A stretch of 64,000 nt of DNA from Candidatus Thiodiazotropha endoloripes (GCA_001709035.1 LVKA01000008.1:310001-374000); one strand, 5' to 3'. Numbered from the stretch's first letter, positions 1 through 10,878 are shown. A program made the numbers and translations. The notes: generated by a model from the letters alone, not told the origin.

Positions 1-390
1 AACACTGCGATGAAAACCTTGGCGGGGAGATGGGAGTGTTCGGGCATAGGGTTTAAGCTAATCCATGCTCTGAAATCTTAATGCATCAGTTTCGGTAAGC
101 AGCTTAGTACTCGAAACAGAAGGTTACCTTAGGCTGATCTATAAAGCTTCTTTCAAATGTAAAATCTCTATCTGCCATTATACCCTCACTAGGCCAAGGC
201 CCAGGAACTCATTTCCCGGCTCTCTTCCATGATGCCCGGCAAACGCTTTTCTGACCCATTCATCCGGATCTGTTGGGAATTAAAGGATGATCCTCTATAA
301 ATCCAATCTAAAGATGATTCCCTTCTAGTGATAATCGGCCGGGGCTTGGATAGCTTTAGAGCGTGGTAGTGGTTACCAGGGCGCTATAAA

Positions 391-420
391 CATCCGCCAA
401 TCTTGTTAGTTCGGCGGATG
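391..420 (-). terminator. Probable terminator downstream of rpoH
   Basis: An 8-bp perfect stem (CATCCGCC paired with GGCGGATG) surrounds a 14-nt loop about 30 bp past the rpoH stop codon. On the minus strand it is followed by TTTAT, a short and weak U-tract. Position and stem quality support a terminator for the ftsY-ftsE-ftsX-rpoH strand. Positions 1-390 hold no convincing gene. Confidence 0.5.
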
Positions 421-450
421 GCAGGGTTTACCGATGCTGGGTTATAGGGC

Positions 451-1299
451 CTATAGGGCAAGCTGGGACTTCAGTTTTTTCATCGCTCCCTGCTCAATCT
501 GGCGGATGCGTTCTGCTGAAACCTTAAATCTGTCTGCCAACTCATGCAGGGTGGTTTTCTTATCACTCAGCCAGCGTGCTTCCAGTATCTGCCGACTTCT
601 CTCATCCAGATCCTGAATGGCGCTCATCAGCTTCTGTTTCATCTGGCTCTCGCTGTCCACCGCTTCGAGTATCGAGGCGGGCTCCATGCGCATGTCGCTG
701 AGATAGCCGGCGGGTGTCGGTGTTACCTGCTCATCGCTCTCCTGGCTCGGACCGTCAAACGCGATATCCTGACCGGAAAGCCTGGACTCCATTTCCAGTA
801 CGGTTTCAGGTTTCACGCCCAGGTCCTGGGCGACGCGATCGACCTCTTCCTTGGAGAACCAGCCGAGGCGTTTTTTGGAGCTGCGAAGGTTGAAGAACAG
901 TTTGCGTTGCGCCTTGGTGGTTGCCACCTTGACGATGCGCCAGTTCTTAAGAATGAACTCATGAATTTCGGCCTTGATCCAATGCACGGCAAAGGAGACC
1001 AGTCGGACCCCCATGTCCGGGTCAAAACGCTTGACCGCTTTCATCAGGCCGACGGTACCCTCCTGGATCAGGTCGGGCAGGGCCAGTCCGTAACCACTGT
1101 AGTTTCTGGCGATACGGACAACGAAACGGATGTGGGATGTGATCAGGGCCTGGGCCGCCTGAAGGTCTTTCTGATCACGCAGGCGAACCGCCAATGAGTG
1201 CTCCTCTTCGGCACTCAGCATAGGCAGCTGAAAAGCTGCGCTGATGTAGCTATCCATGTTACCCGTGGGCAAGGTGGCCAGTGCGATCTCTTTACTCAT
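451..1299 (-). CDS. rpoH: RNA polymerase heat-shock sigma factor RpoH (sigma-32)
   Basis: A sigma-70 family protein of about 282 residues that directs RNA polymerase to heat-shock promoters. The region 2 core-binding segment (DLIQEGTVGLMKAVKRFDP) is followed by the RpoH box QRKLFFNLR, which is diagnostic of sigma-32. A C-terminal region 4 helix-turn-helix ends in ERIRQIEQGAMKKLK. The length matches E. coli RpoH. I place the start at 1299 (MSKEIALATL) because a weak GGGG-type ribosome site lies just upstream; an upstream in-frame start would add 13 atypical residues. It follows ftsX as in enterobacteria. Post-transcriptional thermosensor control is known for the family but I cannot demonstrate it here. 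Confidence 0.96.
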   Translation of the reverse strand: MSKEIALATLPTGNMDSYISAAFQLPMLSAEEEHSLAVRLRDQKDLQAAQALITSHIRFVVRIARNYSGYGLALPDLIQEGTVGLMKAVKRFDPDMGVRLVSFAVHWIKAEIHEFILKNWRIVKVATTKAQRKLFFNLRSSKKRLGWFSKEEVDRVAQDLGVKPETVLEMESRLSGQDIAFDGPSQESDEQVTPTPAGYLSDMRMEPASILEAVDSESQMKQKLMSAIQDLDERSRQILEARWLSDKKTTLHELADRFKVSAERIRQIEQGAMKKLKSQLAL

Positions 1300-1444
1300 G
1301 CAGGTTACCCCAGTTTGCTTGATGTAGAATATTAGCACTCTCTATGCAGGAGTGCCAATAACTGACCATTCTGACCGGTTATGGGGTAGAAAGTTCAATA
1401 GGGTATGTGTGGTTTTATGTTCGACTATTCAATTAGTTAGTGCG

Positions 1445-2413
1445 CTAGCTTGGTTCAATCGCGCTCAAGTGGCGGCCGACTGCAAGCCAGGAGCCGGTCA
1501 GGCCCAACAGGGCGCTACCGGATAGCAGTACCAGGACTGTGATTGGGTCGAGTGAGCTTAAATCGAATGAGCTCTGGTAGAGCTGGGCCAGCTTGGCGAT
1601 GGGACCGCTGAGCAGAATCAGCGACAGGGCAACCAGAAACCAGGCGATCAGCCCGCCGAACAGGCCATACCAGAATCCGGTATAGAGAAAGGGTCTGCGG
1701 ATGAAAGCGTTGGTGGCACCGATCAGCTTGGTGATCTCGATCTCGGTGCGGCGGTTCTGGATCTCCAGCCGGATGGTGTTTCCCACGATCAATAAAACCG
1801 CCATGCTGAGTAGGGCCGCCAGAACCACCACGGCCCGCTGTGCGATCACGGTGATGGCCTGCAGGCGTCTGACCCATTGCAGATCGAGTTGAACAATATC
1901 CGCCTCCGGCAGCAGTCGTAACTCCTGGGCGAGCTTCTCTGCTGTCTCCGCTGTGGTGTATTCAACTTTCGGCTGAATTACCAGCAGATTGGGCAGCGGG
2001 TTGCTATCGAGGGCCTGGAGTGCGTCCGCATAGCCGCTGAGACGTTGAAACTCTTCGAGTGCCGTTTCACGATTGATCAGCTCGACGGTTTCAATACGTG
2101 TGTGCTGACGTAGTGTCTCAGCCAGGGAGCGGGCTTTATCGTTGCTGATATTCTGATCAAGAAACAGAGAGATACTGGCGCCGCTCTCCCATCCGCCACT
2201 GATCGTGTTGAGGTTGCTCAGCATCACATGCAATCCGACCGGCAGCGCCAGGGCGATGCCGATAACCGCACAGGTCATCAGGGAGGAGAGGCGATTCCCC
2301 ACCAGTCTGCCGAGGCTGGAGAGGGCGACCTGGGCATGTCTCTGTAACCAGATTCCCGGCATTGAAAGGAGTCGAGACTTAAGTGACATCCCGGTACTCC
2401 GTCTTGGTGTCAT
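1445..2413 (-). CDS. ftsX: Cell division protein FtsX
   Basis: Integral membrane partner of FtsE. FtsEX couples ATP hydrolysis at the septum to activation of cell-wall hydrolases through periplasmic adaptors. The 322 residues show a cytoplasmic N-terminus, a first membrane helix near residues 45-68, a periplasmic domain of about 110 residues, and three further hydrophobic helices in the C-terminal third, which is the standard four-helix FtsX topology. The gene overlaps the end of ftsE by 35 bp if the first start is used. The alternative MSLKSRLL at 2389 reduces this to about 11 bp and may be the real start. The intergenic gap to rpoH is about 145 bp. Confidence 0.95.
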   Translation of the reverse strand: MTPRRSTGMSLKSRLLSMPGIWLQRHAQVALSSLGRLVGNRLSSLMTCAVIGIALALPVGLHVMLSNLNTISGGWESGASISLFLDQNISNDKARSLAETLRQHTRIETVELINRETALEEFQRLSGYADALQALDSNPLPNLLVIQPKVEYTTAETAEKLAQELRLLPEADIVQLDLQWVRRLQAITVIAQRAVVVLAALLSMAVLLIVGNTIRLEIQNRRTEIEITKLIGATNAFIRRPFLYTGFWYGLFGGLIAWFLVALSLILLSGPIAKLAQLYQSSFDLSSLDPITVLVLLSGSALLGLTGSWLAVGRHLSAIEPS

Positions 2414-3062
2414 GACTCAATGCGCCGTTGGCCAGTGTCAGGATGCGTCGATTCATACTGCTGACCAGGGCCAGGTCATGGGTGGCAATGAGCAGGGTTA
2501 CCCCGACCTTGTTGAACTGAGAGAAGAGCTCCATGATCTCTTTCGACAGTTCCGGATCCAGGTTGCCGGTGGGCTCATCTGCCAACACCAGTGGCGGTTT
2601 GCTGACCACCGCCCGGGCAATACCGACACGTTGCTGTTCACCACCCGAGAGAGTGATCGGGGCACTCTTCTCCTTATGCAGCAGACCAACTTTGTCGAGG
2701 GCGGCCCGGACCCTTCTGCCGATCTCTTTATGACCCAATCCGGAGACCACCAGGGGTAGGGCCACATTGTCGAATACGGTGCGGTCGTGCAGCAGGCGAT
2801 GGTCTTGGAAAATCATACCCACCTCTCGGCGGTGGTAGGGGATCTGACGGTTCTTCAGCCGGGTCAGGTTGCGGCCATTGACATGCACCTGTCCGCCACT
2901 GGAGCGCTCCAGCAGTCCAATCAGTTTCAGCAGGGTACTTTTGCCGGCTCCCGAATGGCCGGTGAGAAAGACCATCTCTTCCGCGTCGATGCGCAGATTG
3001 ATGTTACTCAGTCCGGTATGTCCACCCGGATAGCGCTTGCTGACATTGTCAAAGTGAATCAA
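2379..3062 (-). CDS. ftsE: Cell division ATP-binding protein FtsE
   Basis: ABC-type ATPase of the FtsEX complex, acting on the cytoplasmic face of the division site. The 227 residues contain a Walker A (GHSGAGKST, near residue 35), an ABC signature (LSGGEQQR), a Walker B followed by the catalytic Glu (LVLADEPTG) and a switch His (ATHD). Length and motifs fit FtsE closely. It lies 5 bp after ftsY and overlaps ftsX, so ftsY-E-X is a single transcriptional unit, as in other gammaproteobacteria. Confidence 0.97.
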   Translation of the reverse strand: MIHFDNVSKRYPGGHTGLSNINLRIDAEEMVFLTGHSGAGKSTLLKLIGLLERSSGGQVHVNGRNLTRLKNRQIPYHRREVGMIFQDHRLLHDRTVFDNVALPLVVSGLGHKEIGRRVRAALDKVGLLHKEKSAPITLSGGEQQRVGIARAVVSKPPLVLADEPTGNLDPELSKEIMELFSQFNKVGVTLLIATHDLALVSSMNRRILTLANGALSHDTKTEYRDVT

Positions 3063-3067
3063 ATGTC

Positions 3068-4069
3068 TTAATCCGTCGTATCAGTTTCAAACAGTGCCTC
3101 GACAAACTCCTTGGGATCAAATTCACGCAGGTCTTCAATCGATTCACCGACGCCGATGAATCTGATCGGCACCTTGACCTTATCCGCTATGGCGAACACC
3201 ACACCACCTTTGGCGGTGCCATCCAGCTTGGTGACCACCAGGCCGGTCAGGCCGACAGACTCGTTGAACTGCAGGGCCTGGTTGACCGCATTCTGGCCGG
3301 TTCCCGCATCCACCACCAGCAACACCTCATGGGGCGCTTGCGGGTCGATTTTCTTCATCACCCGGGTGATCTTGGCCAGCTCTTCCATGAGATTGGTTTT
3401 AGTATGTAGCCGGCCGGCTGTATCTGCAATCAGAACATCCACCTGCCGGGAGGTGGCCGCTTGAAGTGCATCAAACACCACGGAGGCGGCGTCTGCTCCG
3501 GTATGTTGGGCAATCACCGGAATCTGGTTTCGCTCACCCCAGGTCTGCAACTGTTCCACCGCAGCGGCGCGAAAAGTGTCACCGGCGGCAAGCATGACGG
3601 ATTCACCGTCGATTTGGAACTTTCTCGCCAGTTTACCGATGGTTGTGGTCTTGCCGGCGCCGTTGATGCCGACCATCACCATCACCATCGGTTTGCCGTC
3701 CTCTCTGTTCTCGACCGGCTTGTCGCAGCCCTGAAGAATCTCAAGCAGATGCTGTTTCAGCGCCTGGGTCAGGGCTTCCGGGTCGTTGAGGGATTTGCGT
3801 TTCACCCGTTCCGTCAAGTCGTCGATGATACGGCTGGTGGCATCGACGCCCACATCGGCGGTAAGCAGCAGGGTCTCCAGCTCCTCCAGCAGATCCTCAT
3901 CGATGGTTTTACGTCCCATCACCAGGTTGGCCAGGCCATCGGTCAGATTGTGCCGGGTGCGTGACAGCCGCTGTTGCAGGCGGGAGAAGAGGCCTGTGCT
4001 CTCTTCCGCCGCCGGCTGTTTGTCGACTTCCTCTGTTGCTGACTTTTTACGTTTACCGAATCCGAACAT
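3068..4069 (-). CDS. ftsY: Signal recognition particle receptor FtsY
   Basis: SRP receptor GTPase that docks SRP-bound ribosomes at the membrane for co-translational insertion. The 333 residues have a short charged N-terminal segment with Lys and Glu clusters and then the NG domain. The P-loop is GINGAGKTTT, the G3 motif is DTAGR, and TKLDGTAKGG is the G4 region. The start at 4069 (MFGFGKRKK) is preferred over a TTG five codons upstream. The acidic A domain is much shorter than in E. coli FtsY, which is common outside the enterics. The gene is divergent from the M16 pair. Confidence 0.96.
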   Translation of the reverse strand: MFGFGKRKKSATEEVDKQPAAEESTGLFSRLQQRLSRTRHNLTDGLANLVMGRKTIDEDLLEELETLLLTADVGVDATSRIIDDLTERVKRKSLNDPEALTQALKQHLLEILQGCDKPVENREDGKPMVMVMVGINGAGKTTTIGKLARKFQIDGESVMLAAGDTFRAAAVEQLQTWGERNQIPVIAQHTGADAASVVFDALQAATSRQVDVLIADTAGRLHTKTNLMEELAKITRVMKKIDPQAPHEVLLVVDAGTGQNAVNQALQFNESVGLTGLVVTKLDGTAKGGVVFAIADKVKVPIRFIGVGESIEDLREFDPKEFVEALFETDTTD

Positions 4070-4124
4070 ATTGGGTAACACCAATGGGGTGATTGGAACT
4101 CTAAACTGATCGCAGGTTCTTAAC

Positions 4125-4167
4125 TAGGGCCTGTTAATACGAATCCAATAGGCCCTGTTGTGCCTGG
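4125..4167 (+). repeat. Dispersed intergenic repeat, copy A
   Basis: About 43 bp in the ftsY/M16 divergent intergenic region match 61858-61899 with roughly four differences. Both begin TAGGGCCTGTTAA and end CCTGTTGTGCCTG. The copy near 61857 has an inverted partner; this one has no clear right end, so it may be a relic. The rest of 4170-4328 shows no gene and probably holds the divergent promoters. Confidence 0.55.
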
Positions 4168-4328
4168 AGCCATTTTGGACAATCCTTCGGGCCTCTGAAA
4201 CAATGCCTGCGGGCTGTAGCCGGCGCTATTCTACAGGTCCTCCAGGGCAATGTTAAAGTGCCGTCGTCTGCTTGGGGGTGTGGATGCTCTACCGCTCGGC
4301 CTTACTTGAGGCATTAAAAGACTGATTA

Positions 4329-5720
4329 ATGATGATAAGGAACACCTTAATGCGAAGATTGATGACGACTTTCATGCTGATGCTGATGCTGATGGCCATG
4401 GCTCACGCACAGGCCAATGTGGTGGAACACCAGCTGAAGAATGGGATGAAGGTGATCGTGAAACAGGACAAGCGGGCACCGATTGCGGTATCCCAGGTCT
4501 GGTACAAGGTCGGCTCCAGTTACGAACATGGCGGGATTACCGGTGTCTCCCATGTGCTTGAGCACATGATGTTCAAAGGTACCGATAACCATGCCCCTGG
4601 TGAGTTTTCCCGGATCATTGCCGCCAACGGGGGCAATGAGAACGCATTTACCGGCCGTGACTATACCGCCTACTATCAGACCCTGGCGAGTGACCGTCTG
4701 GAGGTCTCTTTCGAGCTGGAGGCAGACAGAATGAGAAATCTTCAGCTGCCGGAAGCGGAGTTCAAAAAAGAGGTTGAGGTGGTCAAGGAGGAGCGGCGAA
4801 TGCGCACAGAAGACAAGCCCCAATCCCTGACCTACGAGCTGTTTCTCACCGGTGCCTACCAGGCTTCACCATACCGGATACCGGTGATTGGCTGGATGTC
4901 CGACCTGGACTCGCTGCAGGTGGAGGACCTTCAGGTCTGGTACCGCAAGTGGTATGCCCCCAACAACGCCACACTGGTGGTTGTCGGGGATGTCGAACCG
5001 GATCAGGTGATTCGTCTGGCAGAGCGCTACTTCGGTGTCCTCAAACCGGAACCGGTGGCGATCAACAAGCCGAGAGAGGAGCCTCAGCAGAGAGGCGTCA
5101 AACGGATGGCACTGAAGGTGCCGGCGCGCCAGCCCTATATGGTGATGGGATTCAAAACCCCGGTGATCGGTAAGACAGATCAGGATTGGGAACCCTATGC
5201 ACTGGAGATGCTGGCATACATTCTCGATGGCGGCGCCAGTGCCCGCCTCGCCAGTAACCTGATTCGCGGCAGCGAATTGGCGGTCTCGGTGGATACCAGT
5301 TACAACGCTTTCTCCCGTCTGCCGGGTATGCTGGTGCTCGATGCAGTGCCCAGGCCGGGCACCCCGATTGAGATCGTGGAAAAAGCCATCCTGAAAGAGC
5401 TGGGCCGCTTCAAAACAGAGCTGGTGACCGATGAAGAGATGCAGCGGGTACGCAAACAGATTACCGCTTCAAAGGTATTCGAAAAGGACTCTGTGTTTTA
5501 CCAGGCGATGCTGATCGGGCAGCTGGAGACCGTTGGCCTCGATTGGCGTCTTGGTGACGAGTTTGTGGACAAGCTGAATGCCGTTACCGCCGAGCAGGTC
5601 AAGCAGGTGGCTGAGAAATATCTGGTCGATGACAACCTTACGGTTGCCGTATTGGAGCCCCTACCGATGGAGGATAACGTCACACGTCACTCCGCTGCAG
5701 GAGGTCGTCATGGCCAATAA
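4329..5720 (+). CDS. M16 family zinc metallopeptidase, catalytic subunit type
   Basis: Periplasmic M16 (pitrilysin-type) peptidase of 463 residues. An N-terminal signal peptide of repeated Met-Leu ends at AHAQA near residue 29. The inverted zinc motif HxxEH is present (HVLEHMMFKG), with a distal Glu in the EVVKEERR segment, so this copy should be active. The C-terminal half is the second M16 domain. A start at the Met of MRRLMTTF, seven residues in, is also possible. It overlaps the next M16 gene, which lacks the zinc motif, and the two probably form an alpha/beta heterodimer like other paired bacterial M16 proteins. The substrate is unknown. Confidence 0.93.
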   Translation: MMIRNTLMRRLMTTFMLMLMLMAMAHAQANVVEHQLKNGMKVIVKQDKRAPIAVSQVWYKVGSSYEHGGITGVSHVLEHMMFKGTDNHAPGEFSRIIAANGGNENAFTGRDYTAYYQTLASDRLEVSFELEADRMRNLQLPEAEFKKEVEVVKEERRMRTEDKPQSLTYELFLTGAYQASPYRIPVIGWMSDLDSLQVEDLQVWYRKWYAPNNATLVVVGDVEPDQVIRLAERYFGVLKPEPVAINKPREEPQQRGVKRMALKVPARQPYMVMGFKTPVIGKTDQDWEPYALEMLAYILDGGASARLASNLIRGSELAVSVDTSYNAFSRLPGMLVLDAVPRPGTPIEIVEKAILKELGRFKTELVTDEEMQRVRKQITASKVFEKDSVFYQAMLIGQLETVGLDWRLGDEFVDKLNAVTAEQVKQVAEKYLVDDNLTVAVLEPLPMEDNVTRHSAAGGRHGQ

Positions 5721-7059
5721 CAGTCTGCGTATGCTGCTCCTAGTTGTGATAATCGGCTTTGCGGGCCTTCTGCAGGCCTCACCCAAAATCGAGACCTGGC
5801 AAACCGGCAATGGGGCCAAGGTGCTGTATGTCCATGCGCCGGAAATCCCGATGGTCGATGTGCGGGTCGTGTTCGATGCCGGCAGTGCCAGAGATGGGGA
5901 TAAAGCCGGCATAACCTCCTTCACCAACAGTCTGTTGACCGAAGGTGCCGGGAAATGGGATGCCAATCAGATCGCGCAACGGATCGAAGGGGTTGGATCA
6001 CAGCTGGAATCGGGCTCTTTAAGGGATATGGCCTGGGTTGCCGTCCGGTCCCTGACCGAGCCTGAGGTCCTGGATACATCTCTGGAAACCCTCTCGGCAA
6101 TCCTGGCGAGTCCCAGCTTCACCCAGGAGGATATCGAGCGGGAGCGTCAATCCATACTGGCCGGCCTGTTGCAGGATGAGCAGTCTCCCGGCAGTGTCGG
6201 TAAAAAACAACTCTATGAGCTGGTCTACGGCACTCATCCCTACGCTTCGGACCCTTCGGGAAGTCGTGAGTCTGTTGAGTCGATCACCCGTGAAGAGATT
6301 GTAAAGACCCACCAGCGACTCTATGTGGCAAAAAATGCGGTGGTTGCGATTGTCGGTGCGGTCGATGAGAATCTTGCCGCGATTATCGCCGAAGAGGCTG
6401 TGGGCGGTCTGCCGTCAGGGGAAGCAATGCCTTCTCTGCCGCCGGTACCGTCCCTTGAAAAAGGGGTGATCAAGCAGATTCCCTTTCCATCGACCCAATC
6501 CCACCTCTATCTTGGGCAACCTGGTCTGAAACGGGGTGATGAGGACTATTTTCCGCTCTATGTGGGGAATCATATACTTGGTGGCAGTGGACTGGTTTCA
6601 CTGTTGAGTGAGGAGGTGCGAGAGAAGCGTGGCTTGAGTTACAGCGTCTACAGTTTCTTCATTCCGATGCGCCAGCTGGGCCTCTTTCAGGTTGGTTTGC
6701 AGACCAAAAACGAACAGGCGGATGAGGCGCTAAAGGTGGTCAAGGATACCCTTCAGCGTTACATCACTGAGGGACCGACTGATGAGGAGCTGCAGGCGGC
6801 GAAACAGAACATCACCGGTGGGTTTCCGCTACGGATCGCATCCAACGGCAAGATAGTTGAATATCTTGCGGTCATTGGCTTCTATGATCTGCCTCTCGAT
6901 TATCTCGATCGGTTTGTCGACAGGATCAAGGCGGTCAGTAAGGAGCAGATCCGTGATGCTTTCCGACGCCGGGTCGATTCAGATCGCCTGGTCAGAGTTC
7001 AGGTGGGAAGATTCAGCTCGCCTGTGGCTCAGGTTAAGCGGGTAGAAGCCGCTGAATAG
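5710..7059 (+). CDS. M16 family peptidase-like protein, non-catalytic partner
   Basis: The second M16 protein, about 449 residues, with an N-terminal signal peptide (about 22 residues, ending near LLQAS). The expected HxxEH is absent: the corresponding region reads AGITSFTNSLLTEGAG. The C-terminal half keeps the EKRGLSYSVYS segment, which carries the Arg/Tyr pair that helps substrate binding in such partners. The start is ATG 5710, preceded by AGGAGG at about 5699-5704, and overlaps the upstream gene by 11 bp, which indicates translational coupling. It likely completes the cavity of the catalytic subunit. The 120 bp region overlapped upstream in this frame is not coding. Confidence 0.92.
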   Translation: MANNSLRMLLLVVIIGFAGLLQASPKIETWQTGNGAKVLYVHAPEIPMVDVRVVFDAGSARDGDKAGITSFTNSLLTEGAGKWDANQIAQRIEGVGSQLESGSLRDMAWVAVRSLTEPEVLDTSLETLSAILASPSFTQEDIERERQSILAGLLQDEQSPGSVGKKQLYELVYGTHPYASDPSGSRESVESITREEIVKTHQRLYVAKNAVVAIVGAVDENLAAIIAEEAVGGLPSGEAMPSLPPVPSLEKGVIKQIPFPSTQSHLYLGQPGLKRGDEDYFPLYVGNHILGGSGLVSLLSEEVREKRGLSYSVYSFFIPMRQLGLFQVGLQTKNEQADEALKVVKDTLQRYITEGPTDEELQAAKQNITGGFPLRIASNGKIVEYLAVIGFYDLPLDYLDRFVDRIKAVSKEQIRDAFRRRVDSDRLVRVQVGRFSSPVAQVKRVEAAE

Positions 7060-7098
7060 GACCAGAGCACAACAGAATAACGAATCAGAGACCGACCA

Positions 7099-7668
7099 AT
7101 GGCCAATCACTCAGCATGCCAAGTCCGCATTATCGGCGGTGAGCACAGGGGCAGGAAGCTGCCATTTGCCGAGCTTCCAGGGCTCAGGCCCACCGGTGAC
7201 CGTATCCGGGAAACCCTCTTCAACTGGTTGCAGCCCTGGATAAGTGGGGCACGCTGCCTGGACCTGTTTGCCGGAAGTGGCTCGTTGGGTATCGAGGCGG
7301 CCTCCCGAGGTGCGGGTCAGGTGGTGATGCTTGATACCGCCAACCCGGTGGTTCGGCAACTGGAAGAGAATCGCAAGCAGCTGAACCTGGACCAGGTGTC
7401 CGTGATCAGGGCCGACGCCCTGCAGTGGCTTGAGCAGTCGCCTGTACCCTTCGATGTGGTCTTTCTCGACCCGCCGTTCTCTGCTGATCTACTTGGGCCA
7501 CTCTGTCACAAACTGAACCAGGGCTGGTTGGCGGACAATGCTCGTATCTACATGGAGGATGAGGTATCGAGGCCGCTGCCGGTGCTACCCGAGGGGTGGC
7601 AGTTGCTTAAGGATAAATGTGCCGGACAGGTGCGCTACGGTTTGGCTTGTGCTCCCCTTCCGGGATGA
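7099..7668 (+). CDS. rsmD: 16S rRNA (guanine-N2-)-methyltransferase RsmD
   Basis: SAM-dependent methyltransferase that modifies G966 of 16S rRNA during 30S assembly. The 189 residues begin with the conserved IIGGEHRGRKL segment, then RPTGDRIRETLFNWL. The SAM-binding motif I is LDLFAGSGSLGIEA and the catalytic motif IV is FLDPPF. Length is typical. In E. coli rsmD is beside ftsY; here the M16 pair sits between them. It is 39 bp downstream of the M16 operon and may be cotranscribed. Confidence 0.96.
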   Translation: MANHSACQVRIIGGEHRGRKLPFAELPGLRPTGDRIRETLFNWLQPWISGARCLDLFAGSGSLGIEAASRGAGQVVMLDTANPVVRQLEENRKQLNLDQVSVIRADALQWLEQSPVPFDVVFLDPPFSADLLGPLCHKLNQGWLADNARIYMEDEVSRPLPVLPEGWQLLKDKCAGQVRYGLACAPLPG

Positions 7669-7803
7669 GCGATGGCCTAAAGCTTGCTAAACTCTGCTGT
7701 TACCGTTAGTTGAGGGTGGGTTTAAACCCGTTAAAGACTGGGGTGAGAATTATCATTCATAACTTTCAAGTCTGATATTATGATTATCTTGTTCAATTGA
7801 TAG

Positions 7804-8286
<483 letters not shown>

Positions 8287-8340
8287 CCTAAAATTCCCGC
8301 GCCATTACAGAGGTGGCGCTTATTAATCAGGGTGGGTTGA

Positions 8341-8649
<309 letters not shown>

Positions 8650-10338
8650 ATGATGACGCGAGTCATGAGATTGTATAAGGCTCCCCTGTGGAGCCTTATT
8701 ATTTTGCTTGGCTGTTACAGCCAGCTCTGGGCTGCGCAAAAGCCCGCCAAGGCGGCTATCGCTTCCGCCCATCCCCTGGCTACTCAAGCGGGCCATGAAA
8801 TCCTCAGAAAGGGGGGTAACGCCTTCGACGCGGCGGTGGCGGTGACTGCGGTTCTGGCGGTCGTCGAACCCTACAGTTCCGGACTGGGCGGTGGTGGGTT
8901 CTGGTTGCTGCATCGGGCCAGTGACGGCTTCCAGACCATGCTGGATGGCCGTGAACGGGCGCCCTTGGCCGCACATCGGGATCTCTATCTGGATGCGCAG
9001 GGTGACGTGGTGGCAGACAAGTCGATTGATGGTGCCCTGGCGGCCGGCATACCCGGTGTTCCGGCAGCACTGGCCCACTTGACAGAAAACTATGGGAGAC
9101 TGCCCCTCGTTGATCTGCTGAAGCCAGCCATTGAGGTTGCCGACATGGGGTTTGCCGTCGATGACTACTATCGGCGCATGGCCACATGGCGCCTGCCGGT
9201 GCTGCAGTCCCATGACGCCTCCGCTGGGCAGTTTCTGCTGCAGGGGGAGGTGCCTCCTGCTGGGCATCTGATCAAACAACCCGATCTGGCAGCCACCTTG
9301 AGGGTCTTGGCAGAGCAGGGCGCTGATGGCTTTTATCGGGGTGAATTGGCGCAGCGGCTGGTCGATGGCGTTCAATCGGCAGGCGGCATCTGGACGATGC
9401 AGGATCTGCACGACTATCGGGTTGTGGAGCGACGCCCAATTAGCGGTCACTATCAGGGGATGCGCATCACCAGTGCTGCGCCTCCCTCATCCGGGGGGAT
9501 TGCAATCCTCACCATTCTCAATATCTTGCAAGAGAATAACTATGCGGAATTGCCCGAGCCGCAGAAAACCCATCTGCTGGTCGAGGCGATGCGTCGGGCC
9601 TATCGTGACCGGGCAGAATACCTAGGCGACCCGGACTATGTTCAGGTGCCGGTGGAGAAACTGATTCATCCCCTCTACGGGGCGGGTCTGGCCCGGAGTA
9701 TCGATATGCAACGGGCGACCCCCAGCCCGAAGCAGACCGAAATATCCACTGCCGAGGGGCAGGATACCACCCATTTCTCCATCCTCGACCGGGAGGGTAA
9801 CCGGGTTGCGGCCACGCTGAGTATCAACTACCCCTTTGGCGCCGGTGTTGTGGTTCCCGGCACCGGGGTTCTGCTGAATGATGAGATGGATGACTTCTCC
9901 GCAAGCCCGGGAGTACCGAATGTTTACGGACTTGTGGGTGGGGAGGCAAACGCCATTGAGGGGGGGAAACGTATGCTGTCGAGCATGACCCCCACCTTTG
10001 TTGAGGATTCCCAGCGTATCGCCATTCTCGGTACCCCTGGTGGGAGTCGGATCATCACCATGGTGTTGCTCGGTATCCTGGAGATGGCCGAGGGGCGTGG
10101 ACCTCAGGCCTGGGTCAGCCGTCCCCGTTTCCACCATCAGTATCTGCCCGACGTGATACAGATGGAAACTGACGCCCTCAGTGAGACGCTGATTGGGCAG
10201 TTGACCGAGATGGGGCACAATTTCAAACCCCTGAAGAACCGATACGGCAATATGCAGGCTGTAGTCTGGGATAAATCCACAGGTCAGATTGATGCGGCCA
10301 GTGATCCACGGGGTGTGGGGATGGCAAAAATCGATTGA
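8650..10338 (+). CDS. ggt: Gamma-glutamyltransferase (glutathione hydrolase)
   Basis: Periplasmic Ntn-hydrolase that cleaves or transfers the gamma-glutamyl group of glutathione. The 562 residues start with a signal peptide ending near LWAAQ. The precursor cuts itself before the Thr in GQDTTHFS (around residue 375), and that Thr becomes the nucleophile of the small subunit. The substrate loop segments GGGGFWLLH and SSMTPTF are present. It starts one base after the ferredoxin stop, so the two are probably cotranscribed. The full length agrees with the family. Confidence 0.95.
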   Translation: MMTRVMRLYKAPLWSLIILLGCYSQLWAAQKPAKAAIASAHPLATQAGHEILRKGGNAFDAAVAVTAVLAVVEPYSSGLGGGGFWLLHRASDGFQTMLDGRERAPLAAHRDLYLDAQGDVVADKSIDGALAAGIPGVPAALAHLTENYGRLPLVDLLKPAIEVADMGFAVDDYYRRMATWRLPVLQSHDASAGQFLLQGEVPPAGHLIKQPDLAATLRVLAEQGADGFYRGELAQRLVDGVQSAGGIWTMQDLHDYRVVERRPISGHYQGMRITSAAPPSSGGIAILTILNILQENNYAELPEPQKTHLLVEAMRRAYRDRAEYLGDPDYVQVPVEKLIHPLYGAGLARSIDMQRATPSPKQTEISTAEGQDTTHFSILDREGNRVAATLSINYPFGAGVVVPGTGVLLNDEMDDFSASPGVPNVYGLVGGEANAIEGGKRMLSSMTPTFVEDSQRIAILGTPGGSRIITMVLLGILEMAEGRGPQAWVSRPRFHHQYLPDVIQMETDALSETLIGQLTEMGHNFKPLKNRYGNMQAVVWDKSTGQIDAASDPRGVGMAKID

Positions 10339-10878
10339 GATAGCCTAGGGAACTGTTCACAGGCCCGATTAACCCTGTTTATTGAGCTGTCAGGGGTGAT
10401 TATTTGCAAAAAAGTTCTAAAAGTTGGAATCTTGCCATTGAATTTGTTTAACTTTTGGATCAAGCTTCCGTGCCAGATGTTACCGCTCTTTACAGCCTGA
10501 AGTTTTTAGATACGTGTTTAACGGTGAAGAGCAGGTCTTACAATGTTCTACCCGATACAGCACCCTGTTAACCAATAGGGGGCAAGTCGAGCGAAACAGG
10601 GTATGACCTGATACTTTGGGAGCGTCCCAAATAGACCGTTGAAAGTTGTTGGTGCTACTGATTGAATCGGCAACAGGTGGAGGGTTTGAAATCCATTTCA
10701 GCCACCACACCTGAGCAAATGAGATCAAAGAGCCCTTAACCCCGGGATTGGGGTTGATTCGCGAGAGATACCTGGAGAGGGTCTATTTGGGAAACTCTGT
10801 ATCGCTAAACCACGGGTGCAAAGGTACGGGGCGTCTGCCACATATTGTAAAAACTCATAAGAGAGATCGAGAGTAAAT
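10339..10878 (+). other. Gene-free stretch between ggt and the Lpp-like gene
   Basis: About 540 bp with no convincing coding sequence on either strand; open frames here have no recognisable protein character. The last part must carry the promoter of the small lipoprotein gene. An AT-rich segment (10420-10460) is a possible promoter region but I cannot define boxes with confidence. Confidence 0.4.

Noticed and set aside
7743-7790. Fur-box-like AT-rich palindromes upstream of coaD (GATATTATGATTATC)
   Set aside because: The match to the 19-bp consensus is partial and the region can also be read as an ordinary promoter. I would not annotate it without a matrix score.
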